Assembly (NCBI GenBank): GCA_017959065.1
Contig: JAGDBK010000125.1
Location: forward strand, 1-56,299
Source of the DNA: Clostridia bacterium
Lineage (GTDB): Bacteria > Bacillota > Clostridia > Oscillospirales > CAG-272
DNA length: 56,299 bases
Direction: 5' to 3'
Part shown: piece after piece, positions 42,313-51,419 of the stretch
Layout: each line of letters opens with the position of its first letter
How positions within the stretch are numbered: the first letter of the stretch is position 1
The notes under the pieces: generated by a model
Database searches by the model: none
Seen by the model: the letters and a program-made list of their open reading frames with translations, nothing else
What the model was told of the DNA's origin: nothing
Translations under genes and position numbers: made by a program

Positions 42313-43584
42313 TCACAGCTTGTAGGTGTCGGGGCGCGCCTCGGAAAGGAATACATCACGCTTTTCAACGTATGCGGGACCTATGGAGAACCAGAAAGAT
42401 GTGAACGGATCATCCAGATCGACTGAAGCTACAGCCGCACCGCAATCGCTCATGGTGCCTGCAAGGATGACCCCGTCCGGCTTAACGATTCTGCTTTGAG
42501 GCCATGGGGAAGCTTTGGCGTGGTTCACGCAGGAGATGCAGATCGGAATTCCGTTATCCATAGCTCTCGCTGTCGACTGCATGTATCCGTCTCCCGCGGT
42601 GGAAACAAATATCATTTCCGCTCCTCCAACGGCCAGCTGTCTGATGGACTCAGGGAAAAAGTGATCAAAGCAGATCGACAGTCCTATCTTGCCGAAGTCG
42701 GTCTGGAATACCGGATATGTGCGGCCCGAGGTCGTTCCTTTCGTGCATTCGCTGTAAGTTAGGTGGACCTTATGGTATTTCCCGGCAATGTTTCCCTCAC
42801 GGTCGATAAGCACGGAAGTGTTGTAAAAGAAACCGTCTTCCACTTCAGGCAAGTTGAAGACCATATAGCAGTTGTATTCTTTTGCCTTTTGCGCTATGAG
42901 GTCGGTAAGGGGTCCGGGAACAGTCTGCGACGCTTCTTCTTTTGTCATTCTCAGCTCGCGCGTGGCGATGCATTCGGAAAAGCATACTATATCGGGGGAC
43001 AGTTTACCTGCTTCATCCGCGGTCCTGATGATCTTTTTCAAGCGGTCTTCGTATGTTTTCGCATCGTCCGCATACGGACTGATGTAAGTCGTAGCCACCC
43101 GGACGATCCGGTGCTTGACCGGCAAGGATTCCTCGAACACGGGATTTGTAAATGTAACTTTTCCGCTGTCCGTGTTCCAGAGCAGCAGTTCCATACGTGC
43201 CTTGACAGCGTCTTTCTGGTAAGGAGGACCGTTCGGCGCTTTAACATGCTTGGAGAGTTTGTATTTGTGCTTGTCAAGCTTTTCCGAATAGATGGCATAG
43301 TCGCAGCGCATAAGTTCCCCGCTGCTGTCGAGCCAGGCTACTATCGCCCTTACGCAGGAGATATTATAATCGATCCTTTCTGTTCTGACTTCGACGGAGA
43401 ACTCATAGTCCTGCCCCGGAGTCACGTCAAATTCGCATACCCACATTCCGCAGTCCGTGTATGACTTTGAGCAAAGCGATAGTTCGGAATCGGAATATGT
43501 TGCGATAGGCATCTTGTTTTCTTTTGGAGTCCAGACTTTCCACGACCCGGAGTTAAGAGGCGGTACAATGTTCTTCATAATCAA
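42313..43584 (-). CDS. Nitrilase-superfamily hydrolase with N-terminal beta-rich domain
   Basis: 423 residues. The C-terminal part (about 160-423) is a carbon-nitrogen hydrolase with the full triad: E204 (CFSECIATRE), K272 (KYHKVHLTYSEC) and C305 (SICFDHFFPES). The first 155 residues are not part of the family; they contain SGSWKVWTP, MWVCEFDVTPGQDYEFSVEV and NTDSGKVTFTNPVFEES, the look of a galactose-binding or carbohydrate-binding jelly roll. The enzyme should cleave a C-N bond in an amide, ureide or nitrile, perhaps of a glycan-bound substrate. No signal peptide is visible. TTG 43584 and ATG 43578 are alternative starts. Monocistronic. Confidence 0.8.
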   Translation of the reverse strand: MIMKNIVPPLNSGSWKVWTPKENKMPIATYSDSELSLCSKSYTDCGMWVCEFDVTPGQDYEFSVEVRTERIDYNISCVRAIVAWLDSSGELMRCDYAIYSEKLDKHKYKLSKHVKAPNGPPYQKDAVKARMELLLWNTDSGKVTFTNPVFEESLPVKHRIVRVATTYISPYADDAKTYEDRLKKIIRTADEAGKLSPDIVCFSECIATRELRMTKEEASQTVPGPLTDLIAQKAKEYNCYMVFNLPEVEDGFFYNTSVLIDREGNIAGKYHKVHLTYSECTKGTTSGRTYPVFQTDFGKIGLSICFDHFFPESIRQLAVGGAEMIFVSTAGDGYMQSTARAMDNGIPICISCVNHAKASPWPQSRIVKPDGVILAGTMSDCGAAVASVDLDDPFTSFWFSIGPAYVEKRDVFLSEARPDTYKL

Positions 43585-43624
43585 GATCGTAATGTCACCC
43601 GGCTGCCGTCAGGCTGAGCATCAC

Positions 43625-43652
43625 AGATCGCCCGGCGGGACGCCGGCGATCT
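43625..43652. other. Strong hairpin upstream of the nitrilase gene
   Basis: AGATCGCC (43625-43632) pairs with GGCGATCT (43645-43652), with GGCG/CGCC and a GGA loop on top. It lies between two minus-strand genes; no T-run follows on that strand, so it may be a processing or stability element rather than a terminator. Confidence 0.35.
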
Positions 43653-43709
43653 TATTCCTTTCTGTTCTATTTTCAAGGCGTTTTTGAGCGCAAGGAAATT
43701 CAGGAGAAA

Positions 43710-44375
43710 TCAATTCTGGATTTTGTCAGGAGGGGTCCCCTTGTTCGTCAGATCAAGCCTGTCGGAATTCAGAAAATCCGCCGAAGCGATTGAATTATCG
43801 AGCGGAATCTTCTCGTAGTCGCCGCATTCATCACAGCGAACTTCCGCGTAGCCGTCAGTGATGTTTACGGAATAAGGACCTTTTCCGCAGCTGCAGTATA
43901 TGTTTCCGGACTGACTCAGCTCCTCAAGGGTGAACAGCACGGAATCATACATTTCAAGCCCTTCCGCCGGTCCTCTTGACGGTTTCAGATCGCTTACATC
44001 ATCCACATTCATCTCGTCAAACATCTTACGAAGTTTTTCATTATTCTCCGAAAGTGCTTTCCTAATCTCCTCCGGACGTCCTACAAAGCCTATATCTATG
44101 CCTGAGACCGGGCAGGGAAGAAGAAAGATCTTCTCTCTGAAGAAAAGGGAACGGGAGACCGTGAAATGATGGGGCTTCGGACAGAACAAACACGGGATGG
44201 TAAGGCTTATCTTATCATCGCCGCTGACTGTGATCAGCGCCTCGGAATTGCCGCACGGGCATTTCAGCTTGAACGTTTTGGCGGAGAGGGAAAAAACGCC
44301 GACCGTACTTAGAACGTTCGAGCCGCATCCGGGACAGAAATATGAGAAAGTGGTCTGCTTAGAATCAATGATCAT
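43710..44375 (-). CDS. Zinc-ribbon-containing conserved protein
   Basis: 221 residues, function unknown. Several CxxC-type pairs are visible: YFCPGCGSN, LKCPCGNSE, IPCLFCPKPHH, LPCPVSG, then YCSCGKG and VRCDECGDYEK near the C-terminus. They suggest two or more zinc-ribbon modules separated by a helical middle (EEIRKALSENNEKLRKMFDE). GGAG sits about 7 bases before the ATG at 44375; the frame extends 16 residues further without a good start site. The gene stands alone, divergent from pth. Nucleic-acid binding is possible but not shown. Confidence 0.7.
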   Translation of the reverse strand: MIIDSKQTTFSYFCPGCGSNVLSTVGVFSLSAKTFKLKCPCGNSEALITVSGDDKISLTIPCLFCPKPHHFTVSRSLFFREKIFLLPCPVSGIDIGFVGRPEEIRKALSENNEKLRKMFDEMNVDDVSDLKPSRGPAEGLEMYDSVLFTLEELSQSGNIYCSCGKGPYSVNITDGYAEVRCDECGDYEKIPLDNSIASADFLNSDRLDLTNKGTPPDKIQN

Positions 44376-44548
44376 AGAAACTCCGATGGCGAATTTCGGA
44401 CCGTTCCGCGTCAAGGCCGGCATCAGAACGCATCGGTCCGTGCAATTTAGATATTTATCAACATTAATAAACTTTAATAATATTTGAAATTATTATATCA
44501 TCACTGAAAATAGATGTCAATTTTCGTGGGAGCGGGGAATCCCCGGCC

Positions 44549-44577
44549 TTGATTAATCGGCCGGAATAAGATAGAAT
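44549..44577 (+). promoter_or_regulatory. Promoter of pth
   Basis: TTGATT (44549-44554), 17-bp spacer, TAGAAT (44572-44577). Confidence 0.7.
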
Positions 44578-44618
44578 AATGGAGTACTTGCAGCATCGTA
44601 AGCGGGAGAGTTCCGGAT

Positions 44619-45248
44619 ATGAGCATTTTTGATATCTTCAGATCACTGGAAAAAGAGAGGCGCAGCTCCGGGCCGCCTCAGTTCATCGTGGCCGGACTTG
44701 GAAACCCGGGACCAAGATATGAGAACACGAGACACAATACCGGCTTCCTTGCAATTGATTACATTGCGGAGAAACTGTCTGCCGAGATAATCAGGTCGAA
44801 ATTCAAAGCTTTGTGCGGAGATGTTTCTATCGGAGAGACGAGGGTCCTCCTGATGAAGCCCCAGACTTTCATGAATTCTTCAGGTGATGCAGTTCTTGCG
44901 GCCTCGGAGTTCTACAGGATAGCGCCGGAAAAGATTATTGTGATCTCCGACGATCTGGCTCTTCCGGCAGGGAGGGTCAGGCTTCGTTTTAAAGGCAGTT
45001 CCGGAGGTCAGAATGGTCTCGGCGACATTGCTGAAAAACTGGGAACAGAATGCTTCCCGCGCATAAGGATAGGAATAGGTTCACCCGCTCATGCCGGATA
45101 TGATACGGTCGACTACGTTCTCGGCGTTCCGTCTCCCGACGACAGGGAGGCCATAGAGTCCGTATTCCCGAAAGTGTTTAACGCGGTCGAAATGATCTGC
45201 AGAGGCGAGAATGAACTTGCTATGAGCAGGACGAACGGGCAGCAGTAG
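44619..45248 (+). CDS. pth: Peptidyl-tRNA hydrolase
   Basis: 209 residues, about 20 more than usual because of an N-terminal extension (MSIFDIFRSLEKERRSSGPP) before VAGLGNPGPRYENTRHNTGF. Family residues are present: N29, catalytic H39, M85/N86 (TFMNSSG) and Asp in SDDLALP. The residue equivalent to E. coli His113 is Gln131 here (SSGGQNGLGD). Pth frees peptides from peptidyl-tRNA dropped off the ribosome. GGGAGAG 8 bases before the ATG supports this start. It has its own promoter and a terminator shared with the convergent rhaA. Confidence 0.93.
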   Translation: MSIFDIFRSLEKERRSSGPPQFIVAGLGNPGPRYENTRHNTGFLAIDYIAEKLSAEIIRSKFKALCGDVSIGETRVLLMKPQTFMNSSGDAVLAASEFYRIAPEKIIVISDDLALPAGRVRLRFKGSSGGQNGLGDIAEKLGTECFPRIRIGIGSPAHAGYDTVDYVLGVPSPDDREAIESVFPKVFNAVEMICRGENELAMSRTNGQQ

Positions 45249-45266
45249 AAGTACATTTTTTATAAG

Positions 45267-45312
45267 AAAAAGCGGAGCTATCCATGAACCGGACAGCTCC
45301 GCCTGCTTTTTT
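45267..45312. terminator. Bidirectional terminator between pth and rhaA
   Basis: GCGGAGCT (45272-45279) pairs with AGCTCCGC (45295-45302); TTTTTT follows on the plus strand and CTTTTTCTTA on the minus strand. Confidence 0.82.
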
Positions 45313-45324
45313 CACAGAGGCATT

Positions 45325-46569
45325 TTATCTTTTGGAGAGAACTTCTTTTTCATACTGCTCGACGGCGCAGAACCAGCTTTCATCACCGGGAACGCCCTGC
45401 CTGCGGCAGTATTCTTCCCAGACAGCGCCGAACGGAAGTGATTTGCACTCTTCCATAAGCATCAGATTCTTTGTGAAGTTGCCTTCGTCCTGATACTTTT
45501 TCAGAGTTTCGTGCGGTGTGAGCAGCGCCATGAGCAGAGCTTTTTCCGCGCTTCTCGTTCCAATGACCCATGCGGCTACCCTGTTAATGGCAGCATCGAA
45601 GAAATCAAGGCCAATAATGACTCTGTCGATCGCGCCGCAGCGGACGATCTCCTTCATGATCTCTTTAAGCTCGTCGTCGAAGATGAGTACGTGGTCGCTG
45701 TCCCATCTTACGCCACGCGTAAGATGAAGCGGAATCTTGTCAAAGAACGGAAGAAGGGCGGGGATCTTGTCGCTGACGTATTCTGTGGGATGGAAATGTC
45801 CGTTGTCAAGAAGCGGATATACACCCGGGTGCGCGGCGGAATAGCCAATATAAAACTCACTGCTGCCAACAGTATAGCTTTCTACGCCAATCGCAAAGAG
45901 CTTGCTTTCGATGCAGTCGATAACGTTCGGACATTTCTCTTCGAATATTCTGTCAAGGCTTTCTTTAAGAAGAAGTCTCGGACCGAGTCTGTCCGCCGGG
46001 ATATCCTTCAGGCCGTCCGGGATCCAGATGTCGTTGAGCACCTTGTCTCCGAGCGCTTCGCCGATCTTCTGTGATATTCTTCTGCAGGCAATGCAGTGAT
46101 CGATCCAGAATTCCCTCACATTTTTATCGGGCGAAGACAGGCTTAGCCCGTTTTTCATCATGGGATGGCTGAAAACGGTCGGGTTGAAGTCAATGCCGAA
46201 ACCGTTCTCTCGCGCGAATTCCACCCAAGGTTCAAAATGCTTATATTCGATCCGGTTCCTGTCAACCCATTCACCGTCCTTGAAAATGGCGTAGCAGGCA
46301 TGAAGGTTGATCCTCTTTTTGCCCGGAATGAGAGAAGCGGCTTTAAGAAAATCGGCTTTTAACTCCTCAAAAGTGCGGGCACGGCCCATGTAGTTTCCGG
46401 TCGCAAGGATCCCGTTGCCCGTTCCGCCGTCTGGATTGTCAAATCCGGTCAGGTCGTCACCCTGCCAGCAATGGATGGATATAGGCTTTTCGGAAGCAGT
46501 TTTGATGGCCTGCTCAACATCGATTCCCAGACGGGAATATCTTTCCTTTGCAAATTCAAACTGTGTCAT
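45325..46569 (-). CDS. rhaA: L-rhamnose isomerase
   Basis: 414 residues, the normal RhaA length. Family segments include SIHCWQGDDLTGFDNP, RINLHACYAIF, FGIDFNPTVFSHPMMKNGLSLSSPD, IPDGLKD and DNGHFHPTEYVSDKIP with the metal ligands Asp and His. The enzyme converts L-rhamnose to L-rhamnulose in the cytoplasm. GGAGAT stands 9 bases before the ATG. Kinase (RhaB), aldolase (RhaD) and a rhamnose regulator are not adjacent, and the upstream gene is recG (56 bp), so it may be transcribed through from recG. The FGGY kinase at 37 kb looks like LyxK and not RhaB. Confidence 0.94.
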   Translation of the reverse strand: MTQFEFAKERYSRLGIDVEQAIKTASEKPISIHCWQGDDLTGFDNPDGGTGNGILATGNYMGRARTFEELKADFLKAASLIPGKKRINLHACYAIFKDGEWVDRNRIEYKHFEPWVEFARENGFGIDFNPTVFSHPMMKNGLSLSSPDKNVREFWIDHCIACRRISQKIGEALGDKVLNDIWIPDGLKDIPADRLGPRLLLKESLDRIFEEKCPNVIDCIESKLFAIGVESYTVGSSEFYIGYSAAHPGVYPLLDNGHFHPTEYVSDKIPALLPFFDKIPLHLTRGVRWDSDHVLIFDDELKEIMKEIVRCGAIDRVIIGLDFFDAAINRVAAWVIGTRSAEKALLMALLTPHETLKKYQDEGNFTKNLMLMEECKSLPFGAVWEEYCRRQGVPGDESWFCAVEQYEKEVLSKR

Positions 46570-46625
46570 TTTTTTATCTCCAAACTAAAAATTTTTTCTG
46601 AGACAGAAACTCCAGCCTGATGTTT

Positions 46626-48707
46626 TCAGTTCATGGTATCGTGACTGAGACCGGCTAGTTCGGCGGCTTTTACGGCCAGAGCCGCGTTTTCCGGACGGGA
46701 GAGATCCGGATCTGATCCTAGCAGTTCCTTCGATGATGCTATCACTCTCTCTAGAGAGGCTGAGTCTGCAAAAGATGAGGCAAAACGGAAATTCAGCCCT
46801 CCGTGCTGTCTTATTCCGTATTCGCCGGAGAAGAAATCACCGGGACCGCGGATCTGCAGGTCGCGTTCTGCGATCTTGAATCCGTCATAAGTCGTGCGCA
46901 TGACCTCGAGCCTTTCCCTGGAAACGGCAGAATTCGATGAGGATACGAGAATGCAAAATGATTCTGCGGATCCTCTTCCCACGCGCCCGCGCAGCTGGTG
47001 AAGCTGTGAGAGCCCGAATCTGTCCGCATTCTCGATTATCATAAGGGTCGCATTCGGAACGTTGACGCCGACTTCAATCACTGTGGTCGAGACCAGCACA
47101 TCAGTCTTTCCGGAAGCAAACTCTTCCATTATCTCGTCTTTTTCGGAAGAAGGTAGCTTCCCGTGCATGCAGGAGATCCTGATATCGGGAAGTCTTCCGG
47201 CAAGAGATTCGGCGTATTCCACCGCAGCGTATATTTCCGGATCGTCTTCAATGTCATCTGACTCTTCCACCGAAGGACAGACGACATATACCTGATGCTT
47301 TTCGCTTACCTGCCTGCAAATGAAAGCGTCAAGCCTTTCCCTGTAGCTTTCGTCCACGACGAAAGTCCGCACCCGTTTCCTTCCGGGGGGAAGCTCGTCG
47401 AGCACGGAAATATCTAAATCTCCGTAAAGCGAAAGCGCCAGAGTTCTCGGGATCGGCGTCGCACTCATTACAAGGACGTGCGCATCATCAGCTTTCTTTG
47501 CCAGAGCTGCCCTCTGCATTACGCCGAAGCGATGCTGCTCGTCTGTTATGAAAAGCCCGGGCGTCTTAAACCTGACTTTTTCGCTTATGAGAGAATGCGT
47601 CCCTATGATAAGATCTATTCTCCCTTCAGACAGATCCCGGAGGACCTCGGCCTTTTTTTTCTGCGGAACTGAACCGGTCAGCAGCGCTACGTTGATGCCG
47701 AGCTTCCCGAAAAGAGCCGAAAGGCTGTCCATATGCTGCGCGGCAAGTATCTCGGTAGGTGCCATCAGTGCAGCCTGCGTTCCGTTTTTTACCGCGATAT
47801 AAGCCGCTATTGCCGCGACGGCCGTTTTCCCGCTTCCGACATCGCCGGAAACGATCCGGTTCATCGGAGAAGTGAACTGACCGTTACCTCTTGACATATC
47901 GGCGCAAATATCATTAACCGCCCTTAACTGGGCGCCGGTGAGCGGAAACGGCAGAATGTCAAGGAAACGCGAGATATCTGTATCTGACATCCGGGGGGCG
48001 GTCGTGGCCTTCATCCTTTTTCTTGCCAGGTGCAGTGAAAGGCTGAAGATGAACATCTCGTCGAAACGCAGCCTTTTTTGGGCGGCTTCGAGGTTTTCCG
48101 GACTTGTCGGGCAATGTATTTCCCTTACGGCGAACTGAAGAGTTGCCAGTCCGTTTTTCAGCCTTATGCTGTCGGGCATATAGTCGCTCATGCCGGGGAC
48201 GCATTCCTTGACTGCTGCGGTGACGGCCGTACGGACCGTCTTCTGGGTTAGACCTTCCGACACCCTGTAAATGGGTACGATGTCTTCAAGTTCTCTGCCC
48301 GGTATAACCGGATCCATAGCCGGGGATCTGAGTTTCAGAAAACCTTTTTCGGAGACGAGTTTACCGAAAAACCTTATTGTTGCCCCGGCGGAAATCTGAT
48401 TTTTGTAATAAGGCTGATTGAAAAATGTTATTTCGCACGTTCCGGTCCCGTCGGAGGCCCTGAAACTAAGCAGGCTCAAGTTCCGCCTGAAGTAGCGGAG
48501 CTTAGGCTGTGTCTTAACACTGAGGATATAACTGCATTCGGATTCGTACGGTCCCTCTCCGAGCGCCCGGAGGGTTCCGCGGTTCTGATATTTCCTCGGG
48601 TAATGCCTGAGCAGGTCGCCAACCGTTGCTATGCCGATCCTGCTGAAAGCCGCAGCCCGCGCGGCACCGACACCGGGAATCATGGTTATCGGTGAACGTT
48701 CATCCAT
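46626..48707 (-). CDS. recG: ATP-dependent DNA helicase RecG
   Basis: 693 residues: the N-terminal wedge domain with an OB fold (about 60-160; YILSVKTQPKLRYFRRNLSLLSF), Walker A VSGDVGSGKTAVAA, the helicase box LFITDEQHRFG (DEQH), and the C-terminal helicase half with VSTTVIEVGVNVPNATLMI and QLHQLRGRVGRGSAES. RecG remodels stalled forks and Holliday junctions. GGAGAGAG (8-9 bases upstream) supports the ATG at 48707; an ATG at 48743 has no such site. It lies between the DUF6062-like gene and rhaA, all on the minus strand. Confidence 0.95.
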   Translation of the reverse strand: MDERSPITMIPGVGAARAAAFSRIGIATVGDLLRHYPRKYQNRGTLRALGEGPYESECSYILSVKTQPKLRYFRRNLSLLSFRASDGTGTCEITFFNQPYYKNQISAGATIRFFGKLVSEKGFLKLRSPAMDPVIPGRELEDIVPIYRVSEGLTQKTVRTAVTAAVKECVPGMSDYMPDSIRLKNGLATLQFAVREIHCPTSPENLEAAQKRLRFDEMFIFSLSLHLARKRMKATTAPRMSDTDISRFLDILPFPLTGAQLRAVNDICADMSRGNGQFTSPMNRIVSGDVGSGKTAVAAIAAYIAVKNGTQAALMAPTEILAAQHMDSLSALFGKLGINVALLTGSVPQKKKAEVLRDLSEGRIDLIIGTHSLISEKVRFKTPGLFITDEQHRFGVMQRAALAKKADDAHVLVMSATPIPRTLALSLYGDLDISVLDELPPGRKRVRTFVVDESYRERLDAFICRQVSEKHQVYVVCPSVEESDDIEDDPEIYAAVEYAESLAGRLPDIRISCMHGKLPSSEKDEIMEEFASGKTDVLVSTTVIEVGVNVPNATLMIIENADRFGLSQLHQLRGRVGRGSAESFCILVSSSNSAVSRERLEVMRTTYDGFKIAERDLQIRGPGDFFSGEYGIRQHGGLNFRFASSFADSASLERVIASSKELLGSDPDLSRPENAALAVKAAELAGLSHDTMN

Positions 48708-48827
48708 CTGGGATCTCTCTCCTTCGGTCGGAGGAAATGCCAATCTTCTGAAGCCTGGCAGTTAAATAATCATTCTTAAGCTTGATTGGCTGTACCGGCC
48801 GGATGTATAATTTGTTTATAGAGATTA

Positions 48828-49532
48828 TTATTTTTTGGTCTGTACCCTTCCGCAGAGAAAGGCGATCGCGCGTTCGACGGCATCCTTGGAGTTTTTCCAC
48901 GGTTCATCGTTGTATCGGTAGTCGAATTTCTTGCAGAACCAGCTGACATCTTCACGAAGAGCGTCAAAGTAGCCGTTCTCGGTCTCCTCCACCGCGTTAT
49001 AAAACTCCTTGAACATCTTTTTCGAGAGATAAGACGACGCCGTTTCCAGAAAACGCTTGTAATGAGGGAGACAGAAATACGGCTGTCTGGATGTCTTTTT
49101 CCTGAACTCGGGATCCTTTTCCCAAAGCAGTACGGCTGTCTCGAGCATTTTTGAAAAATGGTATTCGATCTTTGAACAGACGTAGCAGTTTTCATTCAGC
49201 CTGCTGACGGTCCTGATTTCTGACTCACCGGGTTTTGAGATGAGACCGTTTTTCGAAAAATGTTTTTTCTGCTCATCCAGATGGCTTTCGAGAATGAGCC
49301 CGAGTCCAAGTCTGTTCTTGCCGGAAAACATCATGTCAAAATGGTGCCTGCAGAACCCCTGCTCATTTGTCTTTATTCTGATATCGGGTTCCATCATAGA
49401 TGCCCCGAGTATGAGATCGATCTCATTGTTTTCCAGTTTTTCGGCGAGCATGCAAAACGGACATCCTCTGCTGTTGCCTTCCGAAGCGGCATCAAACGCC
49501 TCGTTCACAGGGATCGTGTAGATCTGTTCCAT
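48828..49532 (-). CDS. DUF6062-like cysteine/histidine-rich protein
   Basis: 234 residues with the pattern of the DUF6062 family. Paired metal-type motifs are GCPFCMLAEKLENNEID near the N-terminus, QGFCRHHFDMMF, NENCYVCSKIEYHFSKM and PYFCLPHYKRFLE. The rest is mostly helical. The spacing suggests two similar halves, each with a CxxC and a CxxH(H) site, which would fit an ancient duplication and metal or cluster binding. No function is known. GGGAGG lies 9 bases before the ATG at 49532, and a good promoter precedes it. Confidence 0.75.
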   Translation of the reverse strand: MEQIYTIPVNEAFDAASEGNSRGCPFCMLAEKLENNEIDLILGASMMEPDIRIKTNEQGFCRHHFDMMFSGKNRLGLGLILESHLDEQKKHFSKNGLISKPGESEIRTVSRLNENCYVCSKIEYHFSKMLETAVLLWEKDPEFRKKTSRQPYFCLPHYKRFLETASSYLSKKMFKEFYNAVEETENGYFDALREDVSWFCKKFDYRYNDEPWKNSKDAVERAIAFLCGRVQTKK

Positions 49533-49563
49533 TATTGTCGCCTCCCGAAATATTACTGGTCTA

Positions 49564-49592
49564 ATTATATCTATAAAAATAATAATATGCAA
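49564..49592 (-). promoter_or_regulatory. Promoter of the DUF6062-like gene
   Basis: Minus strand TTGCAT (49592-49587), 17-bp AT-rich spacer, TATAAT (49569-49564). Confidence 0.72.
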
Positions 49593-49679
49593 TAGTTTCC
49601 GGACCGCAACGCTTCTGCGGGATTTTCGCCGGGGCGACAGGCAAGGGATCACATTATGTGTTCCCGGAAAGGCAAAAGT

Positions 49680-50576
49680 ATGACAGAATATCCGAGTGAT
49701 ATCATCGGAGAGAGTACCGTTAACGGCATCAGGAACGTCAGAATTAGAGTTCCGGAGTTCTTTTCAGTCAGGCAGATATTCGACTGCGGTCAGTGTTTCC
49801 GGTTTGACCCGGCGGGAGATCCGGATGACTGGAGCTATGTCAGAGGCGTCGCGTTCGGAAGATCGGTCTGCTTCCGCCAGCAAGTCCCGGGAGAGATGAT
49901 CATAGAAGGAAGCGGGATAGACGAATATGAGACTGTATGGAAGAGATTCCTGTCACTTGATACGGACTATGATGCAATAAGAAAAGACATAAGATCCCGG
50001 TTCCCGAAGAAAAGCGTAATGGATGAGGCTATGGAATTCGGATCGGGGATCAGGATACTCAGACAGGATCCGTTCGAGACCCTAATATCATTCATCATAT
50101 CCCAGAACAACAATATCCCGAGGATCAAGAAGATCGTCAATTCGCTGTGCATGCGCGCGGGGAAACCGATCGGAGAGGACAGATTCTCGTTCCCCGGACC
50201 TGAGGAGATCTTAAGTCTCGGAACGGAAGGCCTGAGAGAACTGAAGACCGGGTTCCGGGCGGGATATATTTTCGATGCGGCGGAAAAGATAGCATCTGGA
50301 ACGCTTGATCTGGGAGAAGTCGGATCTGCGGAAAGCACCCGCAGAGCTTCAGAGATGCTCTGCACTATAAAGGGAGTAGGACCCAAGGTGGCGGCTTGCA
50401 CTCTGCTTTTCGGATTCGGCAGGCTCGATGCATTTCCGGTGGATGTCTGGATAAAGAGATCCTTCGAAAGACATTTCGGGGGAAGCCTTGACATAGAATC
50501 TCTTGGAGAATCGGCCGGGCTCGCTCAGCAGTATCTTTTCTACTATGAAAGGTATAACCGGGAAGGAGACAAATGA
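49680..50576 (+). CDS. ogg: 8-oxoguanine DNA glycosylase (Ogg type)
   Basis: 298 residues. An N-terminal beta domain (RIRVPEFFSVRQIFDCGQCFRF) precedes the helix-hairpin-helix glycosylase domain with TLISFIISQNNNIPRIKKIV, the HhH element TIKGVGPKVAACTLLFG (catalytic Lys) and FPVDVWIKRSFERHF (catalytic Asp). This is the bacterial OGG1-type enzyme, which excises 8-oxoguanine opposite cytosine and nicks the strand. GGAAAGG upstream supports the ATG at 49680. It ends 17 bp from the convergent AraC-type regulator. Confidence 0.93.
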   Translation: MTEYPSDIIGESTVNGIRNVRIRVPEFFSVRQIFDCGQCFRFDPAGDPDDWSYVRGVAFGRSVCFRQQVPGEMIIEGSGIDEYETVWKRFLSLDTDYDAIRKDIRSRFPKKSVMDEAMEFGSGIRILRQDPFETLISFIISQNNNIPRIKKIVNSLCMRAGKPIGEDRFSFPGPEEILSLGTEGLRELKTGFRAGYIFDAAEKIASGTLDLGEVGSAESTRRASEMLCTIKGVGPKVAACTLLFGFGRLDAFPVDVWIKRSFERHFGGSLDIESLGESAGLAQQYLFYYERYNREGDK

Positions 50577-50592
50577 GATACCGCTGCATCCC

Positions 50593-51387
50593 TCAGGCGC
50601 CCGGGCCAGCGGGATTCTCGGTTATGTTCCTCCCGAACAACTTTTTGTAGAGCATGCTCACATAGTTTGGATCCGAGTATCCATACTGTAAGGCCGCCTC
50701 ATACAGTTTCATACCGCTGCTTTCCATAAGACTGCGGACTCCTTTTAGTTTAACGGTATTTATATAGTTCATGACAGTAACTCCGTTGGACTTTTTGAAG
50801 ACGCTGCAGAGATATCCCGGCGAGATGCCCAGATAGTCCGCTATCTCGGACTGAGTGAGTGGTTTCGCTATATTGATATTAATATATTTTATCGCTTTTA
50901 CCGCCAACGCCTCTCCCGGGGTGTTCTGCCGTTCCGCTTTTCTGTTTACCCGGTCAATGCCGCAGAGGATTCCGAGCAGTCTCAGCGGATCCGCAGCGCT
51001 CGGACCTGTGGTATCGAACTGACGGTAGATACATTCATCTACCAAGGAACAGATACGGCCGGTCCCGTTTGATGAAGGCGTGACGAACGGCAGAATAAGA
51101 CTTTCGCGGTCATCTGCATACTTCCATTTCACCGAAAATCCGACGGTATGATGGCAGTGACTGTTCTCCGAATGGACGCGGGTGGGGCTGTCATTCAGAA
51201 AGCATAGCACGTCGCCCTCGGAGGCGGTATAAGGTACTCCGTCCATTTCTGCCGTCAGTTTTCCTTCCGCAACATAGGCGATTTCAATGTGATCCGGCAT
51301 GACCGGCAGTACGAAATCGTAGGTCTGCGCCTTGAAGGCGTGAGCCATTCTGGTCGACGGCAGTGACAGTATTTCGATACACCTCAT
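50593..51387 (-). CDS. AraC-family transcriptional regulator
   Basis: 264 residues. The N-terminal half has the cupin-like sensor look (VMPDHIEIAYVAEGKLTAEMD, EGDVLCFLNDSPTRVHS), and the C-terminal half has the two helix-turn-helix motifs of AraC proteins (LTQSEIADYLGISPGYLCSVFKK and AALQYGYSDPNYVSMLYKKLFG). It is transcribed away from the glycyl-radical enzyme gene with back-to-back promoters in 134 bp, so it most likely senses that enzyme's substrate or a linked sugar and activates the gene. Confidence 0.9.
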   Translation of the reverse strand: MRCIEILSLPSTRMAHAFKAQTYDFVLPVMPDHIEIAYVAEGKLTAEMDGVPYTASEGDVLCFLNDSPTRVHSENSHCHHTVGFSVKWKYADDRESLILPFVTPSSNGTGRICSLVDECIYRQFDTTGPSAADPLRLLGILCGIDRVNRKAERQNTPGEALAVKAIKYININIAKPLTQSEIADYLGISPGYLCSVFKKSNGVTVMNYINTVKLKGVRSLMESSGMKLYEAALQYGYSDPNYVSMLYKKLFGRNITENPAGPGA

Positions 51388-51419
51388 GTTTAAGTCTCCT
51401 TCGTTTACGGTCTGAAAAA

